The position numbers were made by a program, and so were the translations under genes. 64,000 nt of DNA from Pseudomaricurvus alcaniphilus (GTDB lineage: Bacteria > Pseudomonadota > Gammaproteobacteria > Pseudomonadales > Cellvibrionaceae), in contig NZ_JAAOIX010000002.1 of NCBI RefSeq assembly GCF_011440395.1, forward strand, positions 62,001 through 126,000. The letters run 5' to 3'. The notes below the pieces were generated by a model. That model saw only the letters and a list, made by a program, of their open reading frames with translations. It was not told the origin of the DNA and did not search any database. Below, in pieces: positions 54,384 through 62,765 of this stretch; the first letter of the stretch is position 1, and the number at the start of each line of letters is the position of its first letter.

Positions 54384-54410
54384 GGGCTGCGCTGACGCGC
54401 AGCCCGTTTT
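54384..54410 (+). terminator. Rho-independent terminator after hsp20
   Basis: Perfect 9-base stem GGGCTGCGC (54384-54392) / GCGCAGCCC (54397-54405) with a TGAC loop, followed by GTTTT. It starts 11 bases after the hsp20 stop. Confidence 0.93.
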
Positions 54411-54439
54411 GTGTCGCTTGAAACTGTGCTTTTTGCCAT

Positions 54440-54491
54440 ATTGACCTTCCGTATTCACCTTCCGTATTGACCTTCCGTATTGACCTATAGT
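54440..54491. repeat. Four-copy 13-bp tandem repeat
   Basis: Units ATTGACCTTCCGT at 54440-54452, 54453-54465 (one change), 54466-54478 and 54479-54491 (decayed at its end). It lies between the hsp20 terminator and the next gene. The units contain TTGAC, close to a -35 element, which may be chance. Confidence 0.9.
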
Positions 54492-54635
54492 TACGTTTAA
54501 TGCCAACGCGATATTGCTAATATTGGCGCGCAAAAGGTATAGTGATACGCAAGAGGAAGGAACTGCCTGCTCAATCAATCCAATTGCAGCACTCGATCAG
54601 ACTGCCGACTCCACTCGGCACAGGAGCGACTATCG

Positions 54636-55055
54636 ATGAAGGGTACATCCAGGGCGGCGTTGGTGCTGGCCGTCATCGGGACTGTTACGCCTTCTTATGG
54701 CATCATGGTTTCCGGCTTCTCCGGTGTTTTCGCCCTGTTTTCCCTAAATAAACGCAATCAGTACGCTATCGCTGCCCTGGTTATTAATTTTTGCAATCTG
54801 TTGTTGTTCTCCCCCCTGTTTTTGATGTCCCTGCTCAGCATCGAAATTGACATGCCGGGCCACTATGACATACCCAACAAACACACTATTTACGCAATAA
54901 TGTTATTGATTCAACTGGTGGGGCTGGCCGTTTACTTGCGAGCCAGGCGCCTCCGTGCAGAACGGCGCAAACACAAAGTGATTGAAGATTACGAACTGCC
55001 GCCCCTGAGCCCGAACAAACAGCCTCGCCGACGAGTACTGAAAGCCCAACCCTGA
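54636..55055 (+). CDS. Small membrane protein, DUF4190-like N-terminus
   Basis: 139 residues. Three hydrophobic segments: about 6-32 (GVFALFSLNKRNQYAIAAL follows, resembling DUF4190 or CcmD-like small membrane proteins), 43-70 and 82-100. A strongly basic tail follows (RARRLRAERRKHK), ending in PNKQPRRRVLK, so it is presumably inner-membrane with a cytoplasmic tail. Function unknown. It is alone, with no operon partner. A possible terminator follows at about 55057-55090 (GGCAG / CTGCC stem, then a T run). Confidence 0.6.
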   Translation: MKGTSRAALVLAVIGTVTPSYGIMVSGFSGVFALFSLNKRNQYAIAALVINFCNLLLFSPLFLMSLLSIEIDMPGHYDIPNKHTIYAIMLLIQLVGLAVYLRARRLRAERRKHKVIEDYELPPLSPNKQPRRRVLKAQP

Positions 55056-55296
55056 AGGCAGTTTCTTCACCTGCTGCCCGACTGTTTTTTTCCCGACCAC
55101 GACTGGTTCAAATACCGCACCCAGAGAAATATCTGCGACCAATAAGAATGCCAAAGTGACGTCCATCAAACTTCCACAAGCTGCCGCCAGTAACAGGTTA
55201 TTTTATTGAAAGAGCGTGTTAACCTTGCGTCTGGCTGACATCACAGTCGCCTCCACCAATCCAGATTCAGACACAGATAGCCATTCGGAGTACAGC

Positions 55297-55698
55297 ATGC
55301 ACCCACTGCAAAGATCATCGCTGTTTGTCAGCGCATTAATCGGTCTTTTCCTCTTCGCCGGGACCTTTAGCCTCGCGGCCAACGCCGCCCTGGTCTCCAC
55401 CACCGAGGCGGTGCAACTGGAACAACAGCAGTACGATCGCCAGCAATTGCTCAGTGCACTGGAAACCGAGGAATTACAGCAACAATTACAGGAGCTGGGG
55501 GTAGACCCGGAAAAAGCCAAAGAGCGGGTGGCCAGCCTGACCGCGGCGGAGCTGGCCGAGTTGAATGAAAAGCTGGCCGAGCAACCGGCGGGATCCGGGG
55601 TGCTGGGAGCGATACTGATGCTGTTCGTGTTGTTCGTGATTACGGATATGCTCTGTGCCACCGACCTCTTCACCTTCGTGCACTGCATCAACAAGTAG
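55297..55698 (+). CDS. PA2779-family protein
   Basis: 133 residues from the ATG at 55297 (GGAG 7 bases upstream). The signal peptide ends AANAALVST. A Gln/Glu-rich helical region (AVQLEQQQYDRQQLLSALETEEL) is followed by LGVDPEKAKERVASLTAAELAEL and a hydrophobic C-terminal helix (LGAILMLFVLFVI) ending DLFTFVHCINK. This is the pattern of the Pseudomonas PA2779 family, of unknown function. The next gene, a PA2778-family peptidase, begins 5 bases after the stop, as in Pseudomonas. The pair likely act together, perhaps substrate and protease. Confidence 0.9.
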   Translation: MHPLQRSSLFVSALIGLFLFAGTFSLAANAALVSTTEAVQLEQQQYDRQQLLSALETEELQQQLQELGVDPEKAKERVASLTAAELAELNEKLAEQPAGSGVLGAILMLFVLFVITDMLCATDLFTFVHCINK

Positions 55699-55703
55699 GC
55701 CAA

Positions 55704-56714
55704 TTGACTGCCGCAATCACCGCGCCAGCGAGCTGGTGGCTGCGCGGTATGCTGCTGGCCAGCAGCCTGTTGCTGGGTGCCTGCGCCCGGCAATCCGTCC
55801 AACCTCCGCTTGCAAGCCATTTCCCCGGGGAACTGCCCGCCGCCATTGAGCTGGTTGGCCTGCCCCACTACCCGCAACAGGACAACCAGTGCGGCCCCGC
55901 CTCGCTGGCAACCGTCCTCGCCCACAGCGGTATCCAGGTCACTCCCGAACAGCTCAGGCCAGACATCTATCTCCCCGGTCGCGGCGGCAGCCTCGCCATT
56001 GAACTGGTCGCCCGCACCCGTCAGTACCAGCGCCTGGCCTATCGATTAGCTCCCGACCTGGGCGCACTGCTGACCGAGCTGGCGGCCGGCAATCCGGTAC
56101 TGGTGCTGCAAAACCTGCGCTTTGACTGGTGGCCCCACTGGCACTATGCGGTGGTCATTGGTTACGACCTGGGCCAGCAACAGCTGTTGCTGCGCTCCGG
56201 CGACCGGGCCCGCTACGCGATACCAATGTCATTGTTTGAGAAAACCTGGGCCCGGGCACAACACTGGGCGGTGGTGGTGACTCGCCCCGAGCAACTGCCC
56301 GCCAGCGCAGAGCCGCTACGTTTTATGGCTGCCGCCGCTGACCTGGAGGCCAGCGGACAAAGTGACGCCGCCAGCGCCGCCTACGGCGCCGCGCTTGAGC
56401 GCTGGCCAGAGCAACCGCTGGCACTGCTGGGATTGGGTAATAGCGCCTTTCAGCGCAGCGAATACAGGCTGGCGGCCGGCTATTACGAACGACTGGTCCG
56501 CGCCTTGCCCCACTCCGCGGCCGGCTGGAACAACCGCGCATACGCTCTGTTACACCTCGGCTGTCCGGCCGCCGCCGAGGCCGCGGTGCAATGTGCAATC
56601 GCGCTGGCGCCGCAGGCCAGCAGCTACCGCCACAGCCTCGACGAGATTCGGAACAGCGGCGGGACAGTGACGGCCACCACCTGCCCGGCCATCCACTGCC
56701 CCGACCAACCCTGA
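55704..56714 (+). CDS. PA2778-family C39-like cysteine peptidase lipoprotein with TPR
   Basis: 336 residues from a TTG (an ATG at 55749 is an alternative; both keep the signal). Lipobox LLLGACA. The peptidase C39-like domain (about 50-195) has QDNQCGPASLATVLAHSG with the catalytic Cys, and HWHYAVVIGYD with the His. TPR-like repeats follow (about 210-320; AAYGAALERWPEQPLALLGLGN and AAGYYERLVRALPHSAAGWNNRAYALLHLG in pieces). Periplasmic membrane-anchored peptidase; substrate unknown, with the PA2779-type partner the leading guess. Convergent with degQ, 17 bases apart. Confidence 0.9.
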   Translation: MTAAITAPASWWLRGMLLASSLLLGACARQSVQPPLASHFPGELPAAIELVGLPHYPQQDNQCGPASLATVLAHSGIQVTPEQLRPDIYLPGRGGSLAIELVARTRQYQRLAYRLAPDLGALLTELAAGNPVLVLQNLRFDWWPHWHYAVVIGYDLGQQQLLLRSGDRARYAIPMSLFEKTWARAQHWAVVVTRPEQLPASAEPLRFMAAAADLEASGQSDAASAAYGAALERWPEQPLALLGLGNSAFQRSEYRLAAGYYERLVRALPHSAAGWNNRAYALLHLGCPAAAEAAVQCAIALAPQASSYRHSLDEIRNSGGTVTATTCPAIHCPDQP

Positions 56715-56731
56715 CCCCGCCCCTTGAGCGG

Positions 56732-58132
56732 CTAGCGGATCACAATATAAAACAGCGCCCCACCACGATTAACCTGCAGCAGCACCGAAGATTTGCTCAA
56801 GCGCAAGGCCGCCTGCAGGGATTCCAGATCTTTCACCCGGCGCTTGTTGGCCCCGATGATAATATCCCCGGGGCGCAAGCCACTGTAGGCCGCGGCGGAA
56901 TTCGGTGACAGCATCGCGATTACCACTCCGTCGCCGTCGGGGTTGTTTTCGAATCTTGCACCTTCCAGCAAGGGGTGCAAGTCGCTGTCCCCGCTGACCA
57001 CCGACTGCTGGTCACCGATGTTGACCTTGACTGTCTTCTGCTTGCCATCGCGCAAAATCGTCAATTTAACACTCTCGCCGATGCGTTTCATACCGATCAA
57101 ACTGCGCAGCTTGCCGGTCGACTCGGACGCCTGGCCGTCCACTTCCAGAACCACATCACCTGCCTTGAGGCCGGCTTTTTCCGCCGGCGATCCCTGCAGC
57201 ACGTTGCTGACCAGAACGCCCTGCTGGCCGTTATTCAATTCAAACGCCTCGCGCAGGTCCGGGGTAATATCCTGGATGCCAATACCCAGCTGGCCGCGCT
57301 TGACCTCACCGTGCTCCAGGATCTGGACCATGCTGGCCTTGGCCATATTGGCGGGAATAGCAAAGCCAATACCGACGTTACCGCCAGCGGGGGCGATAAT
57401 CGCGGTGTTGATACCGACCAGCTCACCGTTGAGATTGACCAGTGCACCGCCCGAGTTACCAGGGTTAATCGAGGCATCGGTCTGGATAAAATTTTCATAA
57501 CCTTCAATGCCGAGACCACTGCGGCCGAGGGCACTCACCACCCCGGTGGTCACGGTCTGGCCGAGACCAAAGGGGTTGCCAATGGCCACCACAAAGTCAC
57601 CCACCTGCAGGCGGGCCGAGTCGGCAATGGCCAGTGCGGTCAACTTGTCGGCGTCAATTTCCAGAATTGCCACATCCAGCTCCGGGTCCGAGCCCACCAC
57701 CTTGGCCTCGTAACTGCGCCCGTCCACCAGCGATACCCGCACCTCGTCAGCATTTTTGACGACGTGGTAGTTGGTCATTACGATGCCTTTTTTCGCGTCC
57801 ACGATCACCCCGGAGCCGGCACTTTGCTGGCGCTTTTTCGGCGTTTGCTGCTGGCGCTGGCGCTGATCAGGGAGATTGAAGAAGTGGCGGAAAAACGGAT
57901 CATTCAGCAGCGGGTTGTTGGTGAACTGCGTGGTCGAGTAGGTCGAGATATTGACTACCGCCGGATTGACCCGCTGCAACATGGGCGCCAGGGTGGGCAG
58001 GGATTTGCCCTCCGAGTCCACCATTGGCAGTGCCGCCACGGCCGGTTGCACCTGCAATACAGCCAGCATTAACCCCAACAGGGCTCCCGTTACCAGGCCA
58101 AAATATTGGTTTCGATTCTGTTTGATTGACAC
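56732..58132 (-). CDS. degQ: Do/DegQ-type periplasmic serine protease
   Basis: 466 residues from the GTG at 58130-58132, chosen because GGAGGA lies 8 bases upstream; the longer ATG frame has none. Signal peptide ends QPAVAALP. The trypsin-like domain has the His in MTNYHVVKN, the Asp in DPELDVAILEID, and the Ser in NPGNSGGALVN. Two PDZ domains follow (about 275-365 and 380-466). It degrades or refolds damaged periplasmic proteins; MucD is a close relative. A Gln-rich loop (RQRQQQTPKKRQQ) lies before the His. Confidence 0.95.
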   Translation of the reverse strand: MSIKQNRNQYFGLVTGALLGLMLAVLQVQPAVAALPMVDSEGKSLPTLAPMLQRVNPAVVNISTYSTTQFTNNPLLNDPFFRHFFNLPDQRQRQQQTPKKRQQSAGSGVIVDAKKGIVMTNYHVVKNADEVRVSLVDGRSYEAKVVGSDPELDVAILEIDADKLTALAIADSARLQVGDFVVAIGNPFGLGQTVTTGVVSALGRSGLGIEGYENFIQTDASINPGNSGGALVNLNGELVGINTAIIAPAGGNVGIGFAIPANMAKASMVQILEHGEVKRGQLGIGIQDITPDLREAFELNNGQQGVLVSNVLQGSPAEKAGLKAGDVVLEVDGQASESTGKLRSLIGMKRIGESVKLTILRDGKQKTVKVNIGDQQSVVSGDSDLHPLLEGARFENNPDGDGVVIAMLSPNSAAAYSGLRPGDIIIGANKRRVKDLESLQAALRLSKSSVLLQVNRGGALFYIVIR

Positions 58133-58527
58133 GCTTCGTTTCTCCTCCGGCAAAGCAGTAGTTGTATGACAGTGCAAAAAGTGAAATTACTCCCACGGGG
58201 GCCTGATTTAGGTGCTGAGTAGCAGACCCATGTCGGTAGCCGGCGTGCCGGACAAGAGCCCCGTGACCCGGCCCCGACCAGGTACCGGCAAGCCAGCCAT
58301 CAACAACTACTATTTCGGGGTAGGAGGGGATTTTTTCAAGCCGAGCCCGGGTGCTCAATTACGGGTTTGGGCACTGGCGAGCTTGCACATCAGGGGAAAG
58401 AAGCGGAAGGGAGAGGCTGGAGCGCAGGCCAAAACCAGGTCAGGCACATAAACCGCAGGACAATGCGGCGGCCAATGCCCCGGCCCGGTATCGCGTCCGC
58501 TGCGACACCGGCAACCGGTTTATCGCC
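58133..58527. other. Spacer between degQ and the GgpPS-like gene
   Basis: 395 bases holding the degQ promoter on the minus strand. Overlapping small frames on both strands have no family resemblance. No repeat or clear terminator is seen apart from a small GCCGGC hairpin near 58240. Confidence 0.3.
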
Positions 58528-60795
58528 TTACTTCGATTCGGGAGCAGCGGCCGCAATCGCGGGCGCCGTCCGGCAGGTGTCGATCACTTGCATAAATTCG
58601 TCGCCCCAGGCGCGAATATCATTGTGCCGGACCACCTCGAAAGCCTCCCGTATGCGGCTTACGGCTTCACTCTCATCCATGGTCAATGCCTGGAAGCAGG
58701 TGTTGACCAGGTCGTGGGGATCGTGGGGGTTGGTCAACAGGGCGCCGCGCAACTCGGCGGCGGCACCGGCAAACTCCGACAGCACCAGCACACCCTTGCC
58801 GCCCAGGATTCCCTGGGTGGCGACAAACTCCTTGGCCACCAGGTTGAGGCCGTCACGCAACGGCGTAATCCACATGATATCGGCGAGGCTGTAGAACGCG
58901 ACCAGGTCCTCGAAGGGGTAGGCGCGGAAAAAGAACTGGATCGGTGTCCAGCCAACTTTGGCAAAGCGACCGTTAATACGTCCCACCGTCTGCTCGATCT
59001 GGGTTTGCAGATCGTCATAAATGGTCATTTCCTTGGCCGCCGGCACGCAGATAGTCACCAGGGTGACATCACCCATCAATTCCGGATGCTGCTCCAGCAG
59101 CAGCTCAAACGCCTCCAGCTTGGGCAGAATACCCTTGGTGTAATCCAGCCGTTCCACCGACAAAATCACCCTATTGCCGCTGAGTTCAGCCCGCAGGGCC
59201 TGCGCCTTCTTTTTAACCGAAGGCCGTTCCAGCGCCGCCCGAATACGATCCACATCCAGCCCCACCGGCAGCGCCCCGAGCCGGATCTCGCGCCCGCCAA
59301 CGTCAATCAGGCTGGTCATTTCCTCCAAACCCATGGCGCAACCGTATGTCAGGAACCTGGGCGCACAACTGATCCTTTCCTTCACCTTCAGGGGCATGAC
59401 ACCACGCGCCACATCGACAAAGTTCTCTGCCTGGCGCGGAATGTGAAAGCCGATAAAATTGCACTGCAGCAAGCTGCCGATAATATCCCGCCGCCAGGGC
59501 AGCACATTGAAAACGTCGGCCGATGGAAAATAAGTGTGATGGAAAAAGGCAATGGTGACATCCGGGCGCAGCTCACGCAGCACCGCCGGCACCATCCACA
59601 GGTTGTAATCGTGCACCCACACCACGGCCCCCACCGCCGCTTCCGTAGCCGCATGCTCGGCAAACTTGCGATTTACCTCAAGAAAAACCTGCCAGTGATC
59701 CTCGCGAAAGGTGGCCTGCTCCCAGAAGGTGTGCAGTGTTGGCCAGAAGGCCTCCTTGGAAAATCGCTTGTAGAATATATCCACCTCTTCCCGACTCAGG
59801 GACACCTTGGAAGCGGTCAAGTTGGGGTACAAGTCTTTATCCACCGGTGTTCGGCGCTGGAAATTACTCACTTCTTCTTCCACCGTCGACCAGGCAATCC
59901 AGGAGCCCTTGGTACCGCTGGCGAAAAAGCTCAACAGGGTGGGAATAATGCCGTTGGGCGAGCTCGGCTGGCGCTGCTGGACCTTGCCATTTTGAATATA
60001 CTCCTCGAATGGCAGGCGGTGGTAGACAATCACCAGATCGGATTTGCCCGGCTCCGGCTGCTTGCGGGCCTCGGCGCCGTAGCTCTTGTTGGCCAGCAGA
60101 TCGAAGTGCTCGATGGCTTCGAGTATGCCCCCGCAGCCCGCCTCACGAGCGTGATAGACATGCTCCAGTTGGCTGGTGGCACGCAGCAATGCAGCTTCCG
60201 ACTTGCCAACACACACGCCGTGAAAATCGTAGCTGAACAGCGACAGGTCGTTGAGCATATCGCCCACCACCAGCACTCTTTCACTGTCTTTTTCCAGCAG
60301 TTCGGTAAGCGCCTTCAGGGTTGAGCCTTTGTTGACGCCGGCGGGCAGGAAATCCAGGTAGCGCTCGGCCGAGTACAACATGTCGCAGCCCAGCTTTTTG
60401 GCAATGCGGCTAAGTTCGTCGGTAACGGCCTCCGCCTCGCAGTAAAATGAACAGCGACGCTCTTGCGGTACATCCTGGCGCTGCAGACCGGGCAGGTCCG
60501 CCACCGCCTGCTCTACCGCGTATTCCCCCGGCCAGCGGGCATCGATCTCCGCCTGCAGCGGCTGCACCGGCTGCAAGCTGCTACCGTCCACCACGGTCGC
60601 GCCCACGTCACAGATGATGTAGGACGGAGTTGGGATTGTAGGGTCGGAAAGCAGCGGTATCACCGACTCCAGGCCGCGGCCGGTGACAAACACCAGCTCC
60701 AGATCCGGGTGCAGGGTGATCAACTGGTAGAGTTGATGGCGTTTTTCCGGGGTGCCGGCTAAAAACGATCCATCCAGGTCTGTGGCTAAAAGCAT
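58528..60795 (-). CDS. ggpPS: Probable glucosylglycerol-phosphate synthase/phosphatase (HAD-GT20 fusion)
   Basis: 755 residues with AAGGAG 6 bases before the ATG. The N-terminal HAD phosphatase (1-250) has the DLDGSF nucleophile motif and VLVVGDMLNDLSLF. The C-terminal GT20 synthase (about 275-745) has HDYNLWMVPAVLREL, FFHHTYFPSADVFNVLPWR, FIGFHIPRQAENFVDVARG and RLDYTKGILPKLEAFE. The phosphatase-first order and the FFHHT and HIPRQAENF variants match glucosylglycerol enzymes (Stenotrophomonas GgpPS) better than trehalose synthases. The YcaD-like transporter upstream also occurs in that setting. Expected product: the osmolyte glucosylglycerol from ADP-glucose and glycerol-3-phosphate. Trehalose-6-phosphate synthase/phosphatase is the alternative. 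Confidence 0.8.
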   Translation of the reverse strand: MLLATDLDGSFLAGTPEKRHQLYQLITLHPDLELVFVTGRGLESVIPLLSDPTIPTPSYIICDVGATVVDGSSLQPVQPLQAEIDARWPGEYAVEQAVADLPGLQRQDVPQERRCSFYCEAEAVTDELSRIAKKLGCDMLYSAERYLDFLPAGVNKGSTLKALTELLEKDSERVLVVGDMLNDLSLFSYDFHGVCVGKSEAALLRATSQLEHVYHAREAGCGGILEAIEHFDLLANKSYGAEARKQPEPGKSDLVIVYHRLPFEEYIQNGKVQQRQPSSPNGIIPTLLSFFASGTKGSWIAWSTVEEEVSNFQRRTPVDKDLYPNLTASKVSLSREEVDIFYKRFSKEAFWPTLHTFWEQATFREDHWQVFLEVNRKFAEHAATEAAVGAVVWVHDYNLWMVPAVLRELRPDVTIAFFHHTYFPSADVFNVLPWRRDIIGSLLQCNFIGFHIPRQAENFVDVARGVMPLKVKERISCAPRFLTYGCAMGLEEMTSLIDVGGREIRLGALPVGLDVDRIRAALERPSVKKKAQALRAELSGNRVILSVERLDYTKGILPKLEAFELLLEQHPELMGDVTLVTICVPAAKEMTIYDDLQTQIEQTVGRINGRFAKVGWTPIQFFFRAYPFEDLVAFYSLADIMWITPLRDGLNLVAKEFVATQGILGGKGVLVLSEFAGAAAELRGALLTNPHDPHDLVNTCFQALTMDESEAVSRIREAFEVVRHNDIRAWGDEFMQVIDTCRTAPAIAAAAPESK

Positions 60796-60839
60796 TCTAA
60801 TCTCCTTGCTGATTTATAATCGAGAATACGGCAACCGGC

Positions 60840-62117
60840 TCAATGCCCGGCCCCGCTGTGCTCGCCACCCCAAACTCCGTGCGCGTCCGGTTCGCTTTCT
60901 TCCTGAGGTAACATTTCCAACGCCGCCGGGGTGGTTCGCACCATGGCGATAAATTCTGCACCGTGTTCAGCCGGGTCTTCCGCCTCACCAGCCCGCAGCG
61001 ACCAGAACGCAAACAGCGCTAACAGGGCCTGGGTTACCAGCCAGTAGAGTGGCAAACCGTTGGCTCCCAATACCTGCATAAACTGGCCGGCCAACAGCGG
61101 TCCCAGCACCGCACCTATACCGTGCACCAGCAACAGCGCACTGCCGCCAGCGAGCATGGACTGCGGTTGCAAGTGGTCGACCATATGGGCAACGGCAAGG
61201 GGATAGACGGCAAACGCCACGCCGCCATAGGCAGCAATGGCGATAAACAGCAGCATAGTGGAAGCGGATAACCAGAGCACCGCCAGTGCCAGCAGCGCCG
61301 CCGCCAGGCTCACCAGCGCCAGCACCCGACGCCGATCGCGACTGTCGGAGTAGCGTCCCAGTGGAAACTGGCAGATCGCACCGCCGAGAATCCCGCAGCT
61401 GATAAACATGGCCACGTCGTTGACCGCCAGGCCGACCCGGGTAGCATAGGCGGCGCCCAGCCCCCAGAATGCCCCCATGGCCAGGCCGGACAGCAACGAA
61501 CCGGCCATGGCCACCGGCGCAGTCTGCCACAGCTGGCGCAATTTCAGGCGCTCGACGTTGTGTACCTCGGGCTGCTGCAAACGGGTCCAGGTCACGGGCA
61601 CCACACTCAGGCACACCAGGATTGCCGCCAGCACAAACAACAGATGGGAAATACTGGTGTCGAAACGCAACAACTGCTGGGCCAGGGCCAGGGCTCCGAG
61701 ATTGACAGTCATATAGATAGCGAACACGCGGGCGCGTTTATCGGCAGGAGTTTGGCCGTTGAGCCAGCTCTCTATCACAGTGTAGAGAATTACCAGCGCG
61801 ATACCCGTCAGGATTCGGATCAGCAGCCAGGCCAAAGGGTCGACCAACAATATGTGCAAGAGCACCGAACTGGCAACCAGTGCCGCGCAACAGGCAAACG
61901 CGCGAACATGCCCCACCCGCCGTATCAGCGGCAGGGCGAGCAAGGTACCGACGAAGAAGCCGATAAAATAACCGGACATAATCAGGCCAAGTGTAGCGCC
62001 GCTATATCCTTCCAATTCACTTTTCAGTGCCAGCAGCGTATTCAACAAACCGCTGCCCAATAACAGTAACGCAATGCCAACCAGCAGTGCGCCGATTGGC
62101 ATTATTAAGGGAACCAT
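60840..62117 (-). CDS. YcaD-like MFS transporter
   Basis: 425 residues, twelve membrane helices, with GGAAGAGG as ribosome site. The pattern GLIMSGYFIGFFVGTLLALPLIRRVGHVRAF and TVIESWLNGQTPADKRARVFAIYM is typical of YcaD and its relatives. It is 44 bases upstream of the GgpPS-like gene on the same strand, so they are one operon. Uptake or export of the osmolyte or its glycerol precursor is possible but unproven. Confidence 0.9.
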   Translation of the reverse strand: MVPLIMPIGALLVGIALLLLGSGLLNTLLALKSELEGYSGATLGLIMSGYFIGFFVGTLLALPLIRRVGHVRAFACCAALVASSVLLHILLVDPLAWLLIRILTGIALVILYTVIESWLNGQTPADKRARVFAIYMTVNLGALALAQQLLRFDTSISHLLFVLAAILVCLSVVPVTWTRLQQPEVHNVERLKLRQLWQTAPVAMAGSLLSGLAMGAFWGLGAAYATRVGLAVNDVAMFISCGILGGAICQFPLGRYSDSRDRRRVLALVSLAAALLALAVLWLSASTMLLFIAIAAYGGVAFAVYPLAVAHMVDHLQPQSMLAGGSALLLVHGIGAVLGPLLAGQFMQVLGANGLPLYWLVTQALLALFAFWSLRAGEAEDPAEHGAEFIAMVRTTPAALEMLPQEESEPDAHGVWGGEHSGAGH

Positions 62118-62756
62118 ACCTCTTCCGGAATTAATTGTTGTCTATAACTAACTACATTGTCATTTATAAACAGTAAATGATGGCTTTTGCACTCAGCCAT
62201 GCCCGCTGGGACATGTGGCCGGCAAAAAAACGTTCGCAGTGGCTACAACAGCAGTTTCCAGATCGCGCTCAACGTGAAAACCTGTCAACCCGGGGGCCCA
62301 CTCTGCTTGCATCCTGCCACGCAAAGTCCACTCTGCTCGACAACTGCCGGGCAAACTGACCGACTAACCATCGACCAACCGCAGTACCGTTGGGGGTTGT
62401 TACTGTCGCTCCCGGCAATTGCACCAACCTGCTTTGCAAAACAATACTACAAGCCAATTGCAAGAACGTTTAGCATCCAGCCATACAGCTGGAATAAAGC
62501 ATGAAATCGTCAAGCTTGGCCAAACAGCGCCAAAACACTTGATCAGATCCCTTTTATCCTAACAAAGCGCCCGTGCTAATTCAAACCGGCTGCCGTGCCG
62601 GCCTCGGCGTGTGCGCTGCTTGAGTCAGGTGGTTTTTCCAGGCTAAGCGCAGCGGAGGCCATGCGATGAAGTCTGCCTTCAGGGCTAAAGGCCGGGCCAA
62701 AATAATAAATCGACGCTAGTGGCGTGTTCTGTAAAATCCCTGTCTACGACCCCGCA
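62118..62756. promoter_or_regulatory. Long intergenic region upstream of the osmolyte operon
   Basis: 639 bases without a supported gene. Near the transporter start is a 7-base inverted repeat TCATTTA / TAAATGA (62160-62166 and 62174-62180), a possible operator for salt-responsive control. At the other end an 11-base inverted repeat brackets the GNAT stop codon (62711-62765). Between them only short low-quality frames occur. Confidence 0.4.
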
Positions 62757-62765
62757 CTAGCGTCG
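62711..62765. repeat. 11-bp perfect inverted repeat around the GNAT-C39 stop
   Basis: CGACGCTAGTG at 62711-62721 and CACTAGCGTCG at 62755-62765, separated by 33 bases. The right arm contains the stop codon of the GNAT-C39 gene. It has no T tract; it could be a recombination or processing site or a stem limiting 3' decay. Confidence 0.7.

Noticed and set aside
54542-54751. 69-codon frame before the small membrane protein
   Set aside because: It overlaps the start of the membrane protein in another frame and has no motif or ribosome site.
58351-60324. 657-codon open frame on the plus strand
   Set aside because: It lies fully antisense to the GgpPS-like gene, lacks family motifs and is rich in His/Gln/Arg as expected for the reverse of a GC-rich gene.
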